Below, piece after piece: positions 1-10,178 of a stretch of DNA of 64,000 bases (position 1 is the stretch's first letter; every line of letters starts with the position of its first letter). The notes below the pieces were generated by a model that was not told the origin of the DNA, ran no database searches, and saw nothing but the letters and a program-made list of their open reading frames with translations. A program made the translations under genes and the position numbers. This DNA comes from Zunongwangia endophytica (lineage in GTDB: Bacteria > Bacteroidota > Bacteroidia > Flavobacteriales > Flavobacteriaceae), in assembly GCF_030409505.1 (NCBI RefSeq), contig NZ_JAUFPZ010000002.1:3799001-3863000 (forward strand), given 5' to 3'.

Positions 1-849
1 ATAAGAAATATCGGGCGTTGTGTGAAAAGTGCAGGATTAGATCTTTCTGCAGTAACGTTAGAGCCATTAGCTTCGGCAAATGCAGTATTGAGTCAGGAAG
101 AAAAAGAAGCAGGTGTAGCGTTAATCGATATAGGTGGTGGTACAACCGATCTTGCAATTTTTAAAGATGGAATTATAAGACATACTGCAGTGATTCCATT
201 TGGAGGAAATGTAATTACTGAAGATATTAAGGAAGGTTGCTCTATCATAGAAAAGCAGGCAGAATTGCTGAAAATCAAATTTGGATCTGCATGGCCTGGA
301 GAAAATAAGGATAATGAGATTGTTTCTATTCCTGGGCTTCGCGGTAGAGAACCGAAAGAGATTACATTAAAAAACCTTTCTAAAATAATTCATGCTCGTG
401 TAGTAGAAATTATTGAACAGGTGTATTTAGAAATAAAGAATTACGGTCACGAAGATCAGAAGAAAAAATTGATCGGTGGCCTTGTATTAACTGGTGGAGG
501 TGCACAGTTAAAGCATCTTAAGCAGTTGGTAGAATATATTACCGGGATGGATACCAGAATCGGTTTCCCTAACGAGCATTTAGCTGGTAGCAATGATAGC
601 GAAACCACAAGTCCTGTTTATGCAACCGCAGTAGGATTGGTGATGAATAGTTTGGAAACCAGCAAAAGTAGTTTTCAGGAAGAAGCCGTTTTGAAGGAAA
701 AAGAACCTGAGTCGGTACAAGTGGAAGAAGAAGGTCCTGCGCCAGAGCGAGAAGAACCTCAGGTACAGGTAGAACAGCCTAAGCCCCGAAAAAGCGTTTT
801 CGATAAATGGGCAGAAAAGTTCAAAGATTTTTTAGATAATGCAGAGTAA
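1..849 (+). CDS. ftsA: Cell division protein FtsA, 3' part (5' end outside window)
   Basis: Actin-like ATPase that tethers FtsZ to the inner membrane at the division site. The open frame runs from base 1 without a start, so the gene is cut by the window edge; the GTG at 22 is internal. The actin-fold phosphate-binding loop reads DIGGGTTDLAIF near the start, and a second glycine-rich loop (LTGGGAQLKHL) follows. The C-terminus has a Glu/Pro/Gln-rich linker and ends in an amphipathic helix (VFDKWAEKFKDFL), the expected membrane-targeting tail. ftsZ follows 37 bases downstream in the same direction, as in most bacteria. Confidence 0.96.
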   Translation: MRNIGRCVKSAGLDLSAVTLEPLASANAVLSQEEKEAGVALIDIGGGTTDLAIFKDGIIRHTAVIPFGGNVITEDIKEGCSIIEKQAELLKIKFGSAWPGENKDNEIVSIPGLRGREPKEITLKNLSKIIHARVVEIIEQVYLEIKNYGHEDQKKKLIGGLVLTGGGAQLKHLKQLVEYITGMDTRIGFPNEHLAGSNDSETTSPVYATAVGLVMNSLETSKSSFQEEAVLKEKEPESVQVEEEGPAPEREEPQVQVEQPKPRKSVFDKWAEKFKDFLDNAE

Positions 850-886
850 CGAAATAGCACAATAGAGAACCAGTAAAATTGAATTT

Positions 887-2980
887 ATGAGCAATACAGA
901 ATTCGGAGACATATCATTCGATTTACCAAAGAATCAATCGAACGTCATCAAAGTTATTGGTGTAGGTGGTGGAGGTAGTAACGCTATTAACCACATGTAT
1001 CAATTAGGGATTAAAGGAGTAGATTTTGTAATCTGTAACACAGATTCGCAAGCTCTTGAAAATAGTACCGTTCCTAACAAAATCCAATTAGGGGTAAGCC
1101 TTACAGAGGGATTAGGAGCCGGGGCTAATCCACAAATCGGGGAGCAGGCAGCAGTAGAAAGCTTTGACGAGATTAAAAACATGCTTGATGTAAATACCAA
1201 AATGGTATTTATTACTGCAGGTATGGGAGGAGGTACCGGTACAGGTGCAGCTCCTGTAATCGCAAAACAGGCAAAAGAAATGGATATTCTTACTGTTGGG
1301 ATTGTAACTATTCCTTTTCAGTTTGAAGGTCGAATGAGGAATGAGCAGGCGCAACGAGGTGTAGAAAAACTACGTAGCCATGTTGATTCTCTAATTGTAA
1401 TAAATAACAATAAGCTTCGTGAAGTTTACGGTAATCTTGGTTTTAAAGCTGGATTCTCTAAGGCCGATGAAGTGTTAGCAACAGCTTCCAGAGGTATTGC
1501 TGAAGTTATAACACACCACTATACACAAAATATTGACCTTAGAGATGCTAAGACAGTATTAAGTAATAGCGGTACTGCAATAATGGGATCTGCAAATGCT
1601 TCAGGTGCAAGTCGTGCTCAGGATGCTATCGCCAAAGCTCTAGATTCTCCGTTATTAAATGATAATAAAATTACTGGTGCTCAAAATGTATTGCTATTAA
1701 TTGTTTCCGGTTCCGAAGAAATTACTATTGATGAAATAGGTGAAATTAACGATCATATTCAGGGAGAAGCTGGTCATAGTGCTAATATCATTATGGGTGT
1801 TGGTGAAGACGAGTCTCTTGAAGGTGCCATCTCTGTTACTATTATTGCTACTGGTTTCAATGTAGAACAGCAGGACGAAATCACCAATACTGAAACTAAA
1901 AAGATCATCCATACATTAGAGGATGAGCAAAAAGCGGAACACGAATTCCCTTCAAATAAACAAAATCCGGGTTCTTTTACTGAATTGCCTTTAGTTGAAG
2001 AAGATAAGGAAGAAGAAGCTCCAAAAAAGATCGTTCATACTTTAGATGAAAATTTAGAGGAAATGGATAGCGCTCAACCGCAAACAAAACGTGAAGAGCC
2101 GCAACCAAAACCGCAGATGCAGCCTCAAGCAAGACCGCAACAAAAGGAAGTAGTTCGCAATGAGCCTTCTCCGGCACCTGCTAAAGATCCTGATCTTTAT
2201 ACGCCGCCATCGGCGTACAATATGGATGTGTTTTACGATGATGTAAATCCTGAAGATTTTGTTATCAATGACACTAATGCTGAATCTGATAATTCTGGAA
2301 ATGAGGAAGATGAAGATGATCAGTTTATGTTTACATTCGACTTTCCTATAAATAAAGAGCAGCAAAAAGAACCAGTTTCAAGAGAACAAGTTGAAGCTCC
2401 AAAGCAGCAACCACAGCAGGAAGTAAAGCAACAATCGGTAATTAGACATACGCTTAATACTGATGAGCCGACAAATGAGGTGAAGGATATCGAAGTAAAC
2501 GAGCCTGTTGAAGTTGTTTCAGCTTCAGAAAACTCAGCTGAAGGTGCTGTGAAAAGATACAGTCTGGACGATTATATGGAGTTTGAACAGCAGTTAGAGA
2601 ATTCTAAACCGGCAAGCAAACCTAAAAAGGAAGAGCCAAAGGAAGAAAGTATCGCTTTTGAAAAACGAACTGTGCAACCAGCTCCACAAAAGGAAGATTC
2701 TCAAGATGAAAATCCTTTTAATAATCCAATCCCAGAGCATGTTGTTGAACGTGCTGCTGAGCGTAGAGCGAAAATGAAAGAATTCAATTATAAGTTTAGA
2801 AGTAATGCTTCTCAAATTGAAGAAATAGAAAAGCAACCGGCTTATAAAAGAGCAGGAATTAATCTTGATAGTTCTAATCCTGGAGAAAGTAAAATGTCAC
2901 GTACCACTTTGGGACAGGACGAAAATAACGATCTCCAGTTCAGAAGAAATAATTCATTTCTACATGATAATGTAGACTAG
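887..2980 (+). CDS. ftsZ: Cell division protein FtsZ with long C-terminal extension
   Basis: Tubulin-like GTPase that forms the division ring. The GTP-binding signature GGGTGTGAAPVIA is present in the N-terminal domain, with the GVGGGGSNA loop near residue 25. The globular part ends near residue 325; about 370 residues of Gln/Glu/Pro-rich linker follow, so the 697-residue protein is much longer than the roughly 390 of E. coli. Long FtsZ tails are usual in Flavobacteriia. The tail carries three copies of an HTL motif (about residues 339-347, 380-388 and 518-527) and ends in a basic/hydrophobic peptide (RRNNSFLHDN), the likely partner-binding C-terminal peptide. A strong terminator follows. Confidence 0.98.
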   Translation: MSNTEFGDISFDLPKNQSNVIKVIGVGGGGSNAINHMYQLGIKGVDFVICNTDSQALENSTVPNKIQLGVSLTEGLGAGANPQIGEQAAVESFDEIKNMLDVNTKMVFITAGMGGGTGTGAAPVIAKQAKEMDILTVGIVTIPFQFEGRMRNEQAQRGVEKLRSHVDSLIVINNNKLREVYGNLGFKAGFSKADEVLATASRGIAEVITHHYTQNIDLRDAKTVLSNSGTAIMGSANASGASRAQDAIAKALDSPLLNDNKITGAQNVLLLIVSGSEEITIDEIGEINDHIQGEAGHSANIIMGVGEDESLEGAISVTIIATGFNVEQQDEITNTETKKIIHTLEDEQKAEHEFPSNKQNPGSFTELPLVEEDKEEEAPKKIVHTLDENLEEMDSAQPQTKREEPQPKPQMQPQARPQQKEVVRNEPSPAPAKDPDLYTPPSAYNMDVFYDDVNPEDFVINDTNAESDNSGNEEDEDDQFMFTFDFPINKEQQKEPVSREQVEAPKQQPQQEVKQQSVIRHTLNTDEPTNEVKDIEVNEPVEVVSASENSAEGAVKRYSLDDYMEFEQQLENSKPASKPKKEEPKEESIAFEKRTVQPAPQKEDSQDENPFNNPIPEHVVERAAERRAKMKEFNYKFRSNASQIEEIEKQPAYKRAGINLDSSNPGESKMSRTTLGQDENNDLQFRRNNSFLHDNVD

Positions 2981-3003
2981 TCGAAAGATTTAAAATGGAT
3001 CAT

Positions 3004-3037
3004 AAAAAAAGAGGCTTTTAGCCTCTTTTTTTATTTT
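3004..3037 (+). terminator. Rho-independent terminator after ftsZ
   Basis: A perfect stem AAAAGAGGC/GCCTCTTTT with a TTTTA loop is followed by a long T run. It lies 24 bases after the ftsZ stop and closes the ftsA-ftsZ transcript. Confidence 0.9.
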
Positions 3038-3122
3038 ATATCCTAAAGTTGATTTTATCTATTTGAAATCATTATCAATCGAAAAATGATTAAAAATTAT
3101 ATGATTTTTGAATCATTTTAAT

Positions 3123-3683
3123 CTAATCCCAGTAGATCATAAAATACTTTATTTTAGCATCGTCTGGTATCTGTGAAGATCTAATTTTAGCATCGGTGTC
3201 ATAACGTAAACTAGAAGGAAGTTCTTTTTTATCGATACTTATGTAAGCATTGATCTCGTCTAGAAATACAACTGCTGAACTGATTGTGTTTTCTATTCGC
3301 GAGATTTTATAATTTTCAACGATATCTTTAAATGTACTTTGAGAATTTAAGCCTGCTTTAGTTTTAAATCGTGGATCTAAAACTCTAATATAACCAATAG
3401 TGCTAGTGCTATCGAATTCCTGTAATGGCTCTAAAGTTAACAGCGGATCTCCTCCTTTTTCAAAAACCTGAATTTCATCTGTAGCTCTTAATTGCATAGG
3501 CCCGCTTACTTGTTTTACCAGAGAATCTTCCTGATAAAGGGAGTCTAATTGGTTTATTTTGATCTCTTTATTTAATTTCCCTACCTGGGTTGCAGTAATC
3601 AAAAAAGGATTGTCCTCGTCTTTCTGGCAAGAGGTTAATAATATGGAAGCTAAAATAAATAAGGGCAGTATATGTTTCTTCAT
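3123..3683 (-). CDS. Hypothetical lipoprotein
   Basis: 186 residues beginning with a lipoprotein signal peptide (hydrophobic stretch then LLTSC, Cys at about residue 19), so it should be lipidated and held in the envelope. The mature part contains no motif I recognise; it is mixed-charge with no other Cys. It stands alone, convergent with ftsZ and followed leftward only by the ftsZ terminator region. The start ATG is the only sensible one because it opens the signal peptide. Function unknown. Confidence 0.8.
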   Translation of the reverse strand: MKKHILPLFILASILLTSCQKDEDNPFLITATQVGKLNKEIKINQLDSLYQEDSLVKQVSGPMQLRATDEIQVFEKGGDPLLTLEPLQEFDSTSTIGYIRVLDPRFKTKAGLNSQSTFKDIVENYKISRIENTISSAVVFLDEINAYISIDKKELPSSLRYDTDAKIRSSQIPDDAKIKYFMIYWD

Positions 3684-3860
3684 GTTTAAGAGTAATTGCT
3701 GTTGTTTTAATTTTGCGTAAATTAATTAACGCTTATATATAAGATTTGGTATTCCATTAAATCATTTTTAATGGAAGATTTTATCGAATGTGAATTCTTA
3801 AATTTTTATAAAAGTAAGCAATACCTAGTAATTGCAGGAAAGGATTTTTTTAGTATGAGC

Positions 3861-4916
3861 TCATATTACTGCGGCTTCTAATAATTGAATAGAGCCCGAA
3901 TCGGCATTAATTTCAGCTTCAATTCCATTCGGGATGGTGCTGTTATCATCAATATGTCCAATCATGGCACCACTAAATGCAGGAATATCTAACGGCTTAA
4001 TGTAGTGATCTAAAACTTCTTCTAAAGTTAAACTTCCGTAGCCACTTCCTCCGGGATCACATTCAGTACATTTTCCAAAAACGAAACCTTTAATTTGATC
4101 TAAAACGCCACCAAGTTGAAGTTGAGTCATCATACGATCGACTGCATATACTTTCTCTCCAACATCCTCGATATATAAAATTTTATCTGTCCAATCTTTA
4201 GGAAAATAATCGCTACCCATAATACCGGTAAGAACCGATAAATTTCCGCCAAGAAGTTTAGCTTTTACCTTTCCAGAATTAATAGTTCGAGTAAGATTTT
4301 TGGTCTGCACTAAATTGTCGCCAATGGATTTTGGGTTTTCTAAAAGCGTACTTTCCTTATCAAAAAGAATCGCTTTTAGATGAGAAACACTAAAACTATT
4401 CCATGTAGAAACGGCTACCGGAGCATGAAATGTAACTAATCCTGTTTTTTGGAAAATAGCTAAATGAAGCGCCGTAATATCGCTATAGCCAATAAATATT
4501 TTCGGGTTACTTTTGATTACTTCATAATCCAATAAATCCAGAATTCTAGCCGAACCCGAACCACCACGCAATGCGATTATAGCGTTTACTTCATCATCTT
4601 TAAACATATCGTTTAATTCTGATGCTCTTTCTTTATCGGTACCCGCAAGATGACCGTATCGCTTTTTAATGTTTTTACCGAATTTTACTTTCAATCCCAT
4701 AGCTTCAAAAGAAGCTTTAGCTATTTGGTAAGGCTCAGTTTCAAAAATCGCACTTGCAGGACTTACAATTCCAATTGTGTCTCCTTCTTTTAGAGCTTTC
4801 GGTTTTAGGGTTTTTGCCGTGCTTTTATTTCCGTAGAAAGTATTGCTTGCATAGGAGGTTAAAGGTAGTGCAAGGCTGGTTAAGCCAATATTTTGTAGAA
4901 ATTTGCGTCTTTCCAT
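3861..4916 (-). CDS. ldcA: LD-carboxypeptidase (peptidase family S66) with twin-arginine signal
   Basis: Muramoyltetrapeptide carboxypeptidase-like serine peptidase that removes the terminal D-Ala from tetrapeptides in murein turnover. Seen: nucleophile Ser145 in GYSD, Glu250 in LYIEDVGE and His321 in IGHIDDN, the complete Ser-Glu-His triad of S66. The 351-residue length fits the family. Unusual for an enzyme best known as cytoplasmic, the N-terminus is ERRKFLQN plus a hydrophobic stretch, a good Tat signal, so this version is probably exported folded. The PBP4 gene lies immediately upstream in the same direction (15-base gap), suggesting a shared transcript and joint peptidoglycan trimming in the periplasm. 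Confidence 0.9.
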   Translation of the reverse strand: MERRKFLQNIGLTSLALPLTSYASNTFYGNKSTAKTLKPKALKEGDTIGIVSPASAIFETEPYQIAKASFEAMGLKVKFGKNIKKRYGHLAGTDKERASELNDMFKDDEVNAIIALRGGSGSARILDLLDYEVIKSNPKIFIGYSDITALHLAIFQKTGLVTFHAPVAVSTWNSFSVSHLKAILFDKESTLLENPKSIGDNLVQTKNLTRTINSGKVKAKLLGGNLSVLTGIMGSDYFPKDWTDKILYIEDVGEKVYAVDRMMTQLQLGGVLDQIKGFVFGKCTECDPGGSGYGSLTLEEVLDHYIKPLDIPAFSGAMIGHIDDNSTIPNGIEAEINADSGSIQLLEAAVI

Positions 4917-4931
4917 GATCGTTGTTAAGGT

Positions 4932-6245
4932 TTAATACTGGTTACGAACAGTTTTTAGAACTTCTTCCATTGCTTTTGTAAGTTGCGAATAAGGAACAAT
5001 GTAATTACTATTCATAAAACTAAAATATAATGTCTTTCCGCTTTTGGTAATTAATAATCCGCTTAAGGAGTGATTATTTCTCAGCGATCCAGATTTAGCG
5101 TAAATATAAGATTCGTTGGCTTTATAGCTATTTTTAAGTGTACCTGACTCTCCACCTACAGGCAAAAGCGATTTGAATCTTTCCTCACCAATTTCAGCAG
5201 TAATTTTATTGATAAGTGCAATAAGACTTCTTGGGGTAAATAGATTGTATCTGGTAAGGCCGGACCCATCGTGCCAATTTATTTTGTCCGGGAGGTCATT
5301 CAATAAATTTTCCTGCGCGTAATTTATGGCGATATTAGTTTTAAGGGTATCAGACAATTTTTCTGCGGAAAGCAACAAAAGTTGTTCAGCTATAAAATTA
5401 TCACTTTCCTGAAGCATTTTTTTATAAAGGCTATCGGCTTTATTGCTATAGATTACCTGGTCTAATTGGATATTTTTAGGAAGTTTTTTTATAAGCATCA
5501 CTTCTTTTCTAATCGTGTCGCTTAAAAGTTTTGCTGAGGTAAATTCTGAAGTAATAAAAGGAACATCCTGAGTATAATTTTCTGTTCTTTTAAATTGAGT
5601 GTACAGAAATTTGTTGCTGTTTTTATCGCGATAAACATTCTTTGTTAATTCTGTATTCTCTTCAGCATAAACTGAATCGATAAAAACATCCGGATAGATT
5701 TTGGGCGAATCAAGATTCTTGTCGAATTCAAACTGAAGGGTATTTCCGTAGATCGGGAAAGCATTTCTTTCCGCTGAATAACTTCCATTAAAATCATCCC
5801 AAGCCCAACCGGGCCCAAAATGTTCTTCCGTGTAATTTGTTTTTAGGAGAAACAATTTTTTATCAGTTTCAGCAAGAAACTGAAGTATATTTTCACTGCT
5901 TAAGTCGTCATACAACAAACTTGGGTCGCCAGTTCCTTTAAAAATAAGACTATCGCCGTAAATAGCATATTTTATAGCTGGGATAGAATCACCAAGTGTC
6001 TTTAAAGAAGTGTAAAAAGTAACTAGCTTCGTGTTAGATGCCGGAGTAAAATATTTGTCTCCATTTTTATTGAATATTGTTTTTTTAGTCTCCGGATCAT
6101 AAATAACCAAACCAGCGAAACCTTGCTTAAATTCAGGAGAATTCTCGAATATGGCTTCTAAATTTCTAGTGGTTTTTTTGGAAGAAGCGCAGCTTGTAAG
6201 CGCAATGGTGATTAAGGAGAAAAGTAATAGGGTCGTATTTTTCAA
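4932..6245 (-). CDS. dacB: D-alanyl-D-alanine carboxypeptidase/endopeptidase (PBP4, family S13), lipoprotein
   Basis: Penicillin-binding protein of the DacB class, cutting D-Ala-D-Ala and peptide crosslinks. The three active-site motifs are visible: SNTK (Ser70, Lys73), SDN in LQESDNFIAEQ, and KSG in YAKSGSLRNN. The 437-residue length fits. The N-terminus is a lipoprotein signal ending ALTSC, so the enzyme is likely membrane-anchored rather than free, which is common in Bacteroidota. Upstream partner of the LD-carboxypeptidase gene; divergent from queE, whose promoter lies close to its own start. Confidence 0.92.
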   Translation of the reverse strand: MKNTTLLLFSLITIALTSCASSKKTTRNLEAIFENSPEFKQGFAGLVIYDPETKKTIFNKNGDKYFTPASNTKLVTFYTSLKTLGDSIPAIKYAIYGDSLIFKGTGDPSLLYDDLSSENILQFLAETDKKLFLLKTNYTEEHFGPGWAWDDFNGSYSAERNAFPIYGNTLQFEFDKNLDSPKIYPDVFIDSVYAEENTELTKNVYRDKNSNKFLYTQFKRTENYTQDVPFITSEFTSAKLLSDTIRKEVMLIKKLPKNIQLDQVIYSNKADSLYKKMLQESDNFIAEQLLLLSAEKLSDTLKTNIAINYAQENLLNDLPDKINWHDGSGLTRYNLFTPRSLIALINKITAEIGEERFKSLLPVGGESGTLKNSYKANESYIYAKSGSLRNNHSLSGLLITKSGKTLYFSFMNSNYIVPYSQLTKAMEEVLKTVRNQY

Positions 6246-6292
6246 ATTGGCTAAATTTGTCCTGAAAGTAAGAAAGTTTTTTGATAGATCAC

Positions 6293-6327
6293 TTTTGCAG
6301 CAAATAATATTTGATTCCCTATCTTTG
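6293..6327 (+). promoter_or_regulatory. Predicted promoter of queE
   Basis: -7 box TATCTTTG at 6320-6327 matches TAnnTTTG, with TTTTG at 6293-6297 as a -33 element 22 bases upstream. The ATG at 6334 lies only 6 bases past the box, so transcription would start at or next to the start codon. Confidence 0.6.
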
Positions 6328-6333
6328 CAAGCT

Positions 6334-6966
6334 ATGATTACAGAAGAAACACAGGAGCTGGTAGACAGAGGAATAATGCTTCCGCTAATGGAAGAATTTT
6401 ATACTATCCAGGGCGAAGGATTTCATAAAGGAACAGCTGCTTATTTTATTAGGATTGGTGGTTGCGATGTTGGTTGCCATTGGTGTGATGTAAAGGAAAG
6501 TTGGGATGCAGGTTTGCATCCCCCAACACATGTAGGCGAAATTGTAGAAAAAGCCACTAAGTTTAGTAAAACGATCGTTATTACAGGAGGAGAGCCGTTA
6601 ACATGGGATATGACGACTTTAACTTCTACACTTAAAAAGCAGGATTGCCAGATACATATCGAAACTTCGGGAGCTTATCCACTTACCGGAATATGGGATT
6701 GGATCTGTCTTTCTCCTAAAAAAATTAAATTACCTGAGCCTGAGATTTATCCTTTGGCGCATGAACTTAAAGTGATTATCTTTAATAAGCATGATTTTAA
6801 GTTCGCAGAAGAACAGGCAGCGCAGGTAAGTGAAAACTGTATTTTGTATCTACAGCCAGAGTGGAGTAATCGTGATAAAGTAATACCGATGATTGTAGAT
6901 TACGTAATGAAAAATCCAAGATGGAAGGTTTCATTACAAACTCATAAATATTTGAATATACCGTAA
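6334..6966 (+). CDS. queE: 7-carboxy-7-deazaguanine synthase QueE (radical SAM)
   Basis: Radical SAM enzyme that converts 6-carboxy-tetrahydropterin to 7-carboxy-7-deazaguanine, on the path to preQ0 and queuosine. The N-terminal FYTIQGEGFHKG motif and the iron-sulfur cysteines C44-x3-C48-x2-C51 (GCDVGCHWCD) are characteristic of QueE. I chose ATG 6334 (210 residues). An open frame reaches back to 6151, but that would overlap the divergent dacB gene and read through the queE promoter; ATG 6376 is a less likely alternative. GTP cyclohydrolase I (folE), which supplies the pathway precursor, is elsewhere in the window. Confidence 0.93.
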   Translation: MITEETQELVDRGIMLPLMEEFYTIQGEGFHKGTAAYFIRIGGCDVGCHWCDVKESWDAGLHPPTHVGEIVEKATKFSKTIVITGGEPLTWDMTTLTSTLKKQDCQIHIETSGAYPLTGIWDWICLSPKKIKLPEPEIYPLAHELKVIIFNKHDFKFAEEQAAQVSENCILYLQPEWSNRDKVIPMIVDYVMKNPRWKVSLQTHKYLNIP

Positions 6967-6968
6967 AA

Positions 6969-6998
6969 TAAAAAAGCCTCCGATCGGAGGCTTTTTTA
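6969..6998. terminator. Bidirectional terminator between queE and the DUF2911 gene
   Basis: Perfect inverted repeat GCCTCCGATCGGAGGC flanked by A6 and T6 runs, so it can stop transcription from both convergent genes. Confidence 0.92.
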
Positions 6999-7018
6999 TT
7001 GTTTATTCTAAGTTGTTA

Positions 7019-7579
7019 TTATTTGGCAACTTTCATAGGGATTTTTACGTAACTCTTATCCCATCCAATTAAAAGATTTGCACCTTTAGTTTCTTCATCT
7101 TTCTCAAAACTCATTGATAAGGCGTCTACCGAATTTTGCATCTGTCTAACTGGTACGTTGATTCTCGCAAGGTCCATTTCAGAGCTATATTCGTAAGCTC
7201 CCCAGGTAAGCGTTTTTTTATTCAATATGATAGTCCATTCTTTTTCTTTCGGAATAGAATATAAAGTATAACTTCCCGCATCGATTTTAGCGCCTGCGAT
7301 CATCACATCTTTGTAAAACGTTACCTCGGTAGCTTCGTTAGCCCCTGTTCTCCAAACTTCGCCAAAAGGCACTAGTTTTCCAAAAACTTCGCGATCTCTA
7401 CGTTGTGGCCTACTGTAGATTACTCTAGCAATTGGCTCATTATTATCGTTACGGTATAATGCGATATCCATAGGACTCACATCCATTTTTGCAAAATTAG
7501 GTCCTTGAGTTTGTGCAGAAAGTGTTGCTGTACCGCTAAGTCCTAAAGCTAAAACGGTCATTATCATTAATTTCTTCAT
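7019..7579 (-). CDS. DUF2911 domain secreted protein
   Basis: 186 residues with a cleavable signal peptide (MKKLMIMTVLALGLSG...LSAQ). The mature part matches my memory of the DUF2911 family: SRPQRRDREVFG, then PFGEVWRTGANEATEV, then GSYTLYSIP and WGAYEY. These proteins are common and uncharacterised in Bacteroidota; the periplasm or cell surface is the likely location. It is a single-gene unit converging on queE. No catalytic residues can be assigned. Confidence 0.85.
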   Translation of the reverse strand: MKKLMIMTVLALGLSGTATLSAQTQGPNFAKMDVSPMDIALYRNDNNEPIARVIYSRPQRRDREVFGKLVPFGEVWRTGANEATEVTFYKDVMIAGAKIDAGSYTLYSIPKEKEWTIILNKKTLTWGAYEYSSEMDLARINVPVRQMQNSVDALSMSFEKDEETKGANLLIGWDKSYVKIPMKVAK

Positions 7580-7796
7580 AATTCCTGTGTCATTTATGTT
7601 TTAAGTAAATATATGACGTGTGTATAATTAAGCTGTTTATAAGCTGTTAAAATTTTTATATGTTACATTCTGAAAATCATCTAAGGATTAAATTAAAAAT
7701 TGGTTTAAATAATATCTAAATTCAGACTAATTAATAGTAAGGTGTAATGTAAACAATCTTTTATGTTTAATAATTGTAAGTTCTGAATCATATTTG

Positions 7797-7893
7797 TGAG
7801 AAGAAAAAACAGAGCTTAAAATATTACAATAAACGTGTGGTTTGTTATGCCCGTGACGATAGAGAATTTCTCTTATTGTCATGGGCTTTTTTT
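7797..7893 (+). ncRNA. Candidate small RNA (or gyrB leader) ending in an orphan terminator
   Basis: The DNA between the near-consensus box CATATTTG (7789-7796) and the T7 run at 7887-7893 would give a transcript of about 90 nucleotides ending in a long hairpin. No protein gene on this strand lies between the queE terminator (6998) and this hairpin. The 5' end is a guess because the -33 element is weak. It could instead be an attenuator in a longer gyrB leader. Confidence 0.35.
7849..7893 (+). terminator. Strong rho-independent terminator without an upstream protein gene
   Basis: GCCCGTGAC pairs with GTCATGGGC (one G-U pair), the stem is extended by ATA/AGAGA against TCT/TTAT pairs, and seven Ts follow. 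The minus strand lacks a T run, so it acts on plus-strand transcripts only. Confidence 0.8.
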
Positions 7894-7933
7894 GCACAAA
7901 TTGTTGATAACTTAAAGGGTTTAGAGTCAGGGA

Positions 7934-7967
7934 TTGGTTCAAAGAAATTAACGTTTTGTTATATTTG
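7934..7967 (+). promoter_or_regulatory. Predicted promoter of gyrB
   Basis: -7 box TATATTTG at 7960-7967 is a full match to TAnnTTTG, with TTG at 7934-7936 upstream (23-base spacer). It leaves a leader of about 33 bases before the gyrB ATG. Confidence 0.65.
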
Positions 7968-7999
7968 TTCGTTATTCAAATAGAGACGAATTTAATTAG

Positions 8000-9946
<1,947 letters not shown>

Positions 9947-9969
9947 TGCAAAAGCTAAAGATTTAAAAT

Positions 9970-9997
9970 AAAACCCGGAAGATATTCCGGGTTTTTT
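9970..9997 (+). terminator. Terminator after gyrB
   Basis: Stem AAACCCGGAA/TTCCGGGTTT with a T6 tail, 24 bases after the gyrB stop. Confidence 0.9.
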
Positions 9998-10141
9998 CAT
10001 TTTGTACCGTATTCAAAATTTGATGCTTTTCAGAAAACACCTGATTTTTTAAGAATCTTAATTGATCTAATAATTGAAATTACGTGATGTAGGGTTCAGC
10101 TATTTAACCTGTCTTTATTAGTAATCCAACATCATTATTTG

Positions 10142-10149
10142 TATTTTTG
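10142..10149 (+). promoter_or_regulatory. Predicted -7 box of the mdh promoter
   Basis: TATTTTTG matches TAnnTTTG, 29 bases upstream of the mdh ATG. No clear TTG -33 element is visible. Confidence 0.5.
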
Positions 10150-10178
10150 AAATAGATATTAACCGATAAATTTATAAA

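Noticed and set aside
2054..2365. Arg/Ile-rich minus-strand frame in ftsZ
   Set aside because: Composition is the mirror of the Gln/Glu-rich FtsZ tail. Not a gene.
6151..6333. 61-residue N-terminal extension of queE
   Set aside because: It overlaps the divergent dacB start and crosses the queE promoter box, and QueE homologues do not have it.
7727..7942. 71-codon minus-strand frame before gyrB
   Set aside because: It covers the orphan hairpin and the gyrB promoter, has no signal or domain and no good start context.
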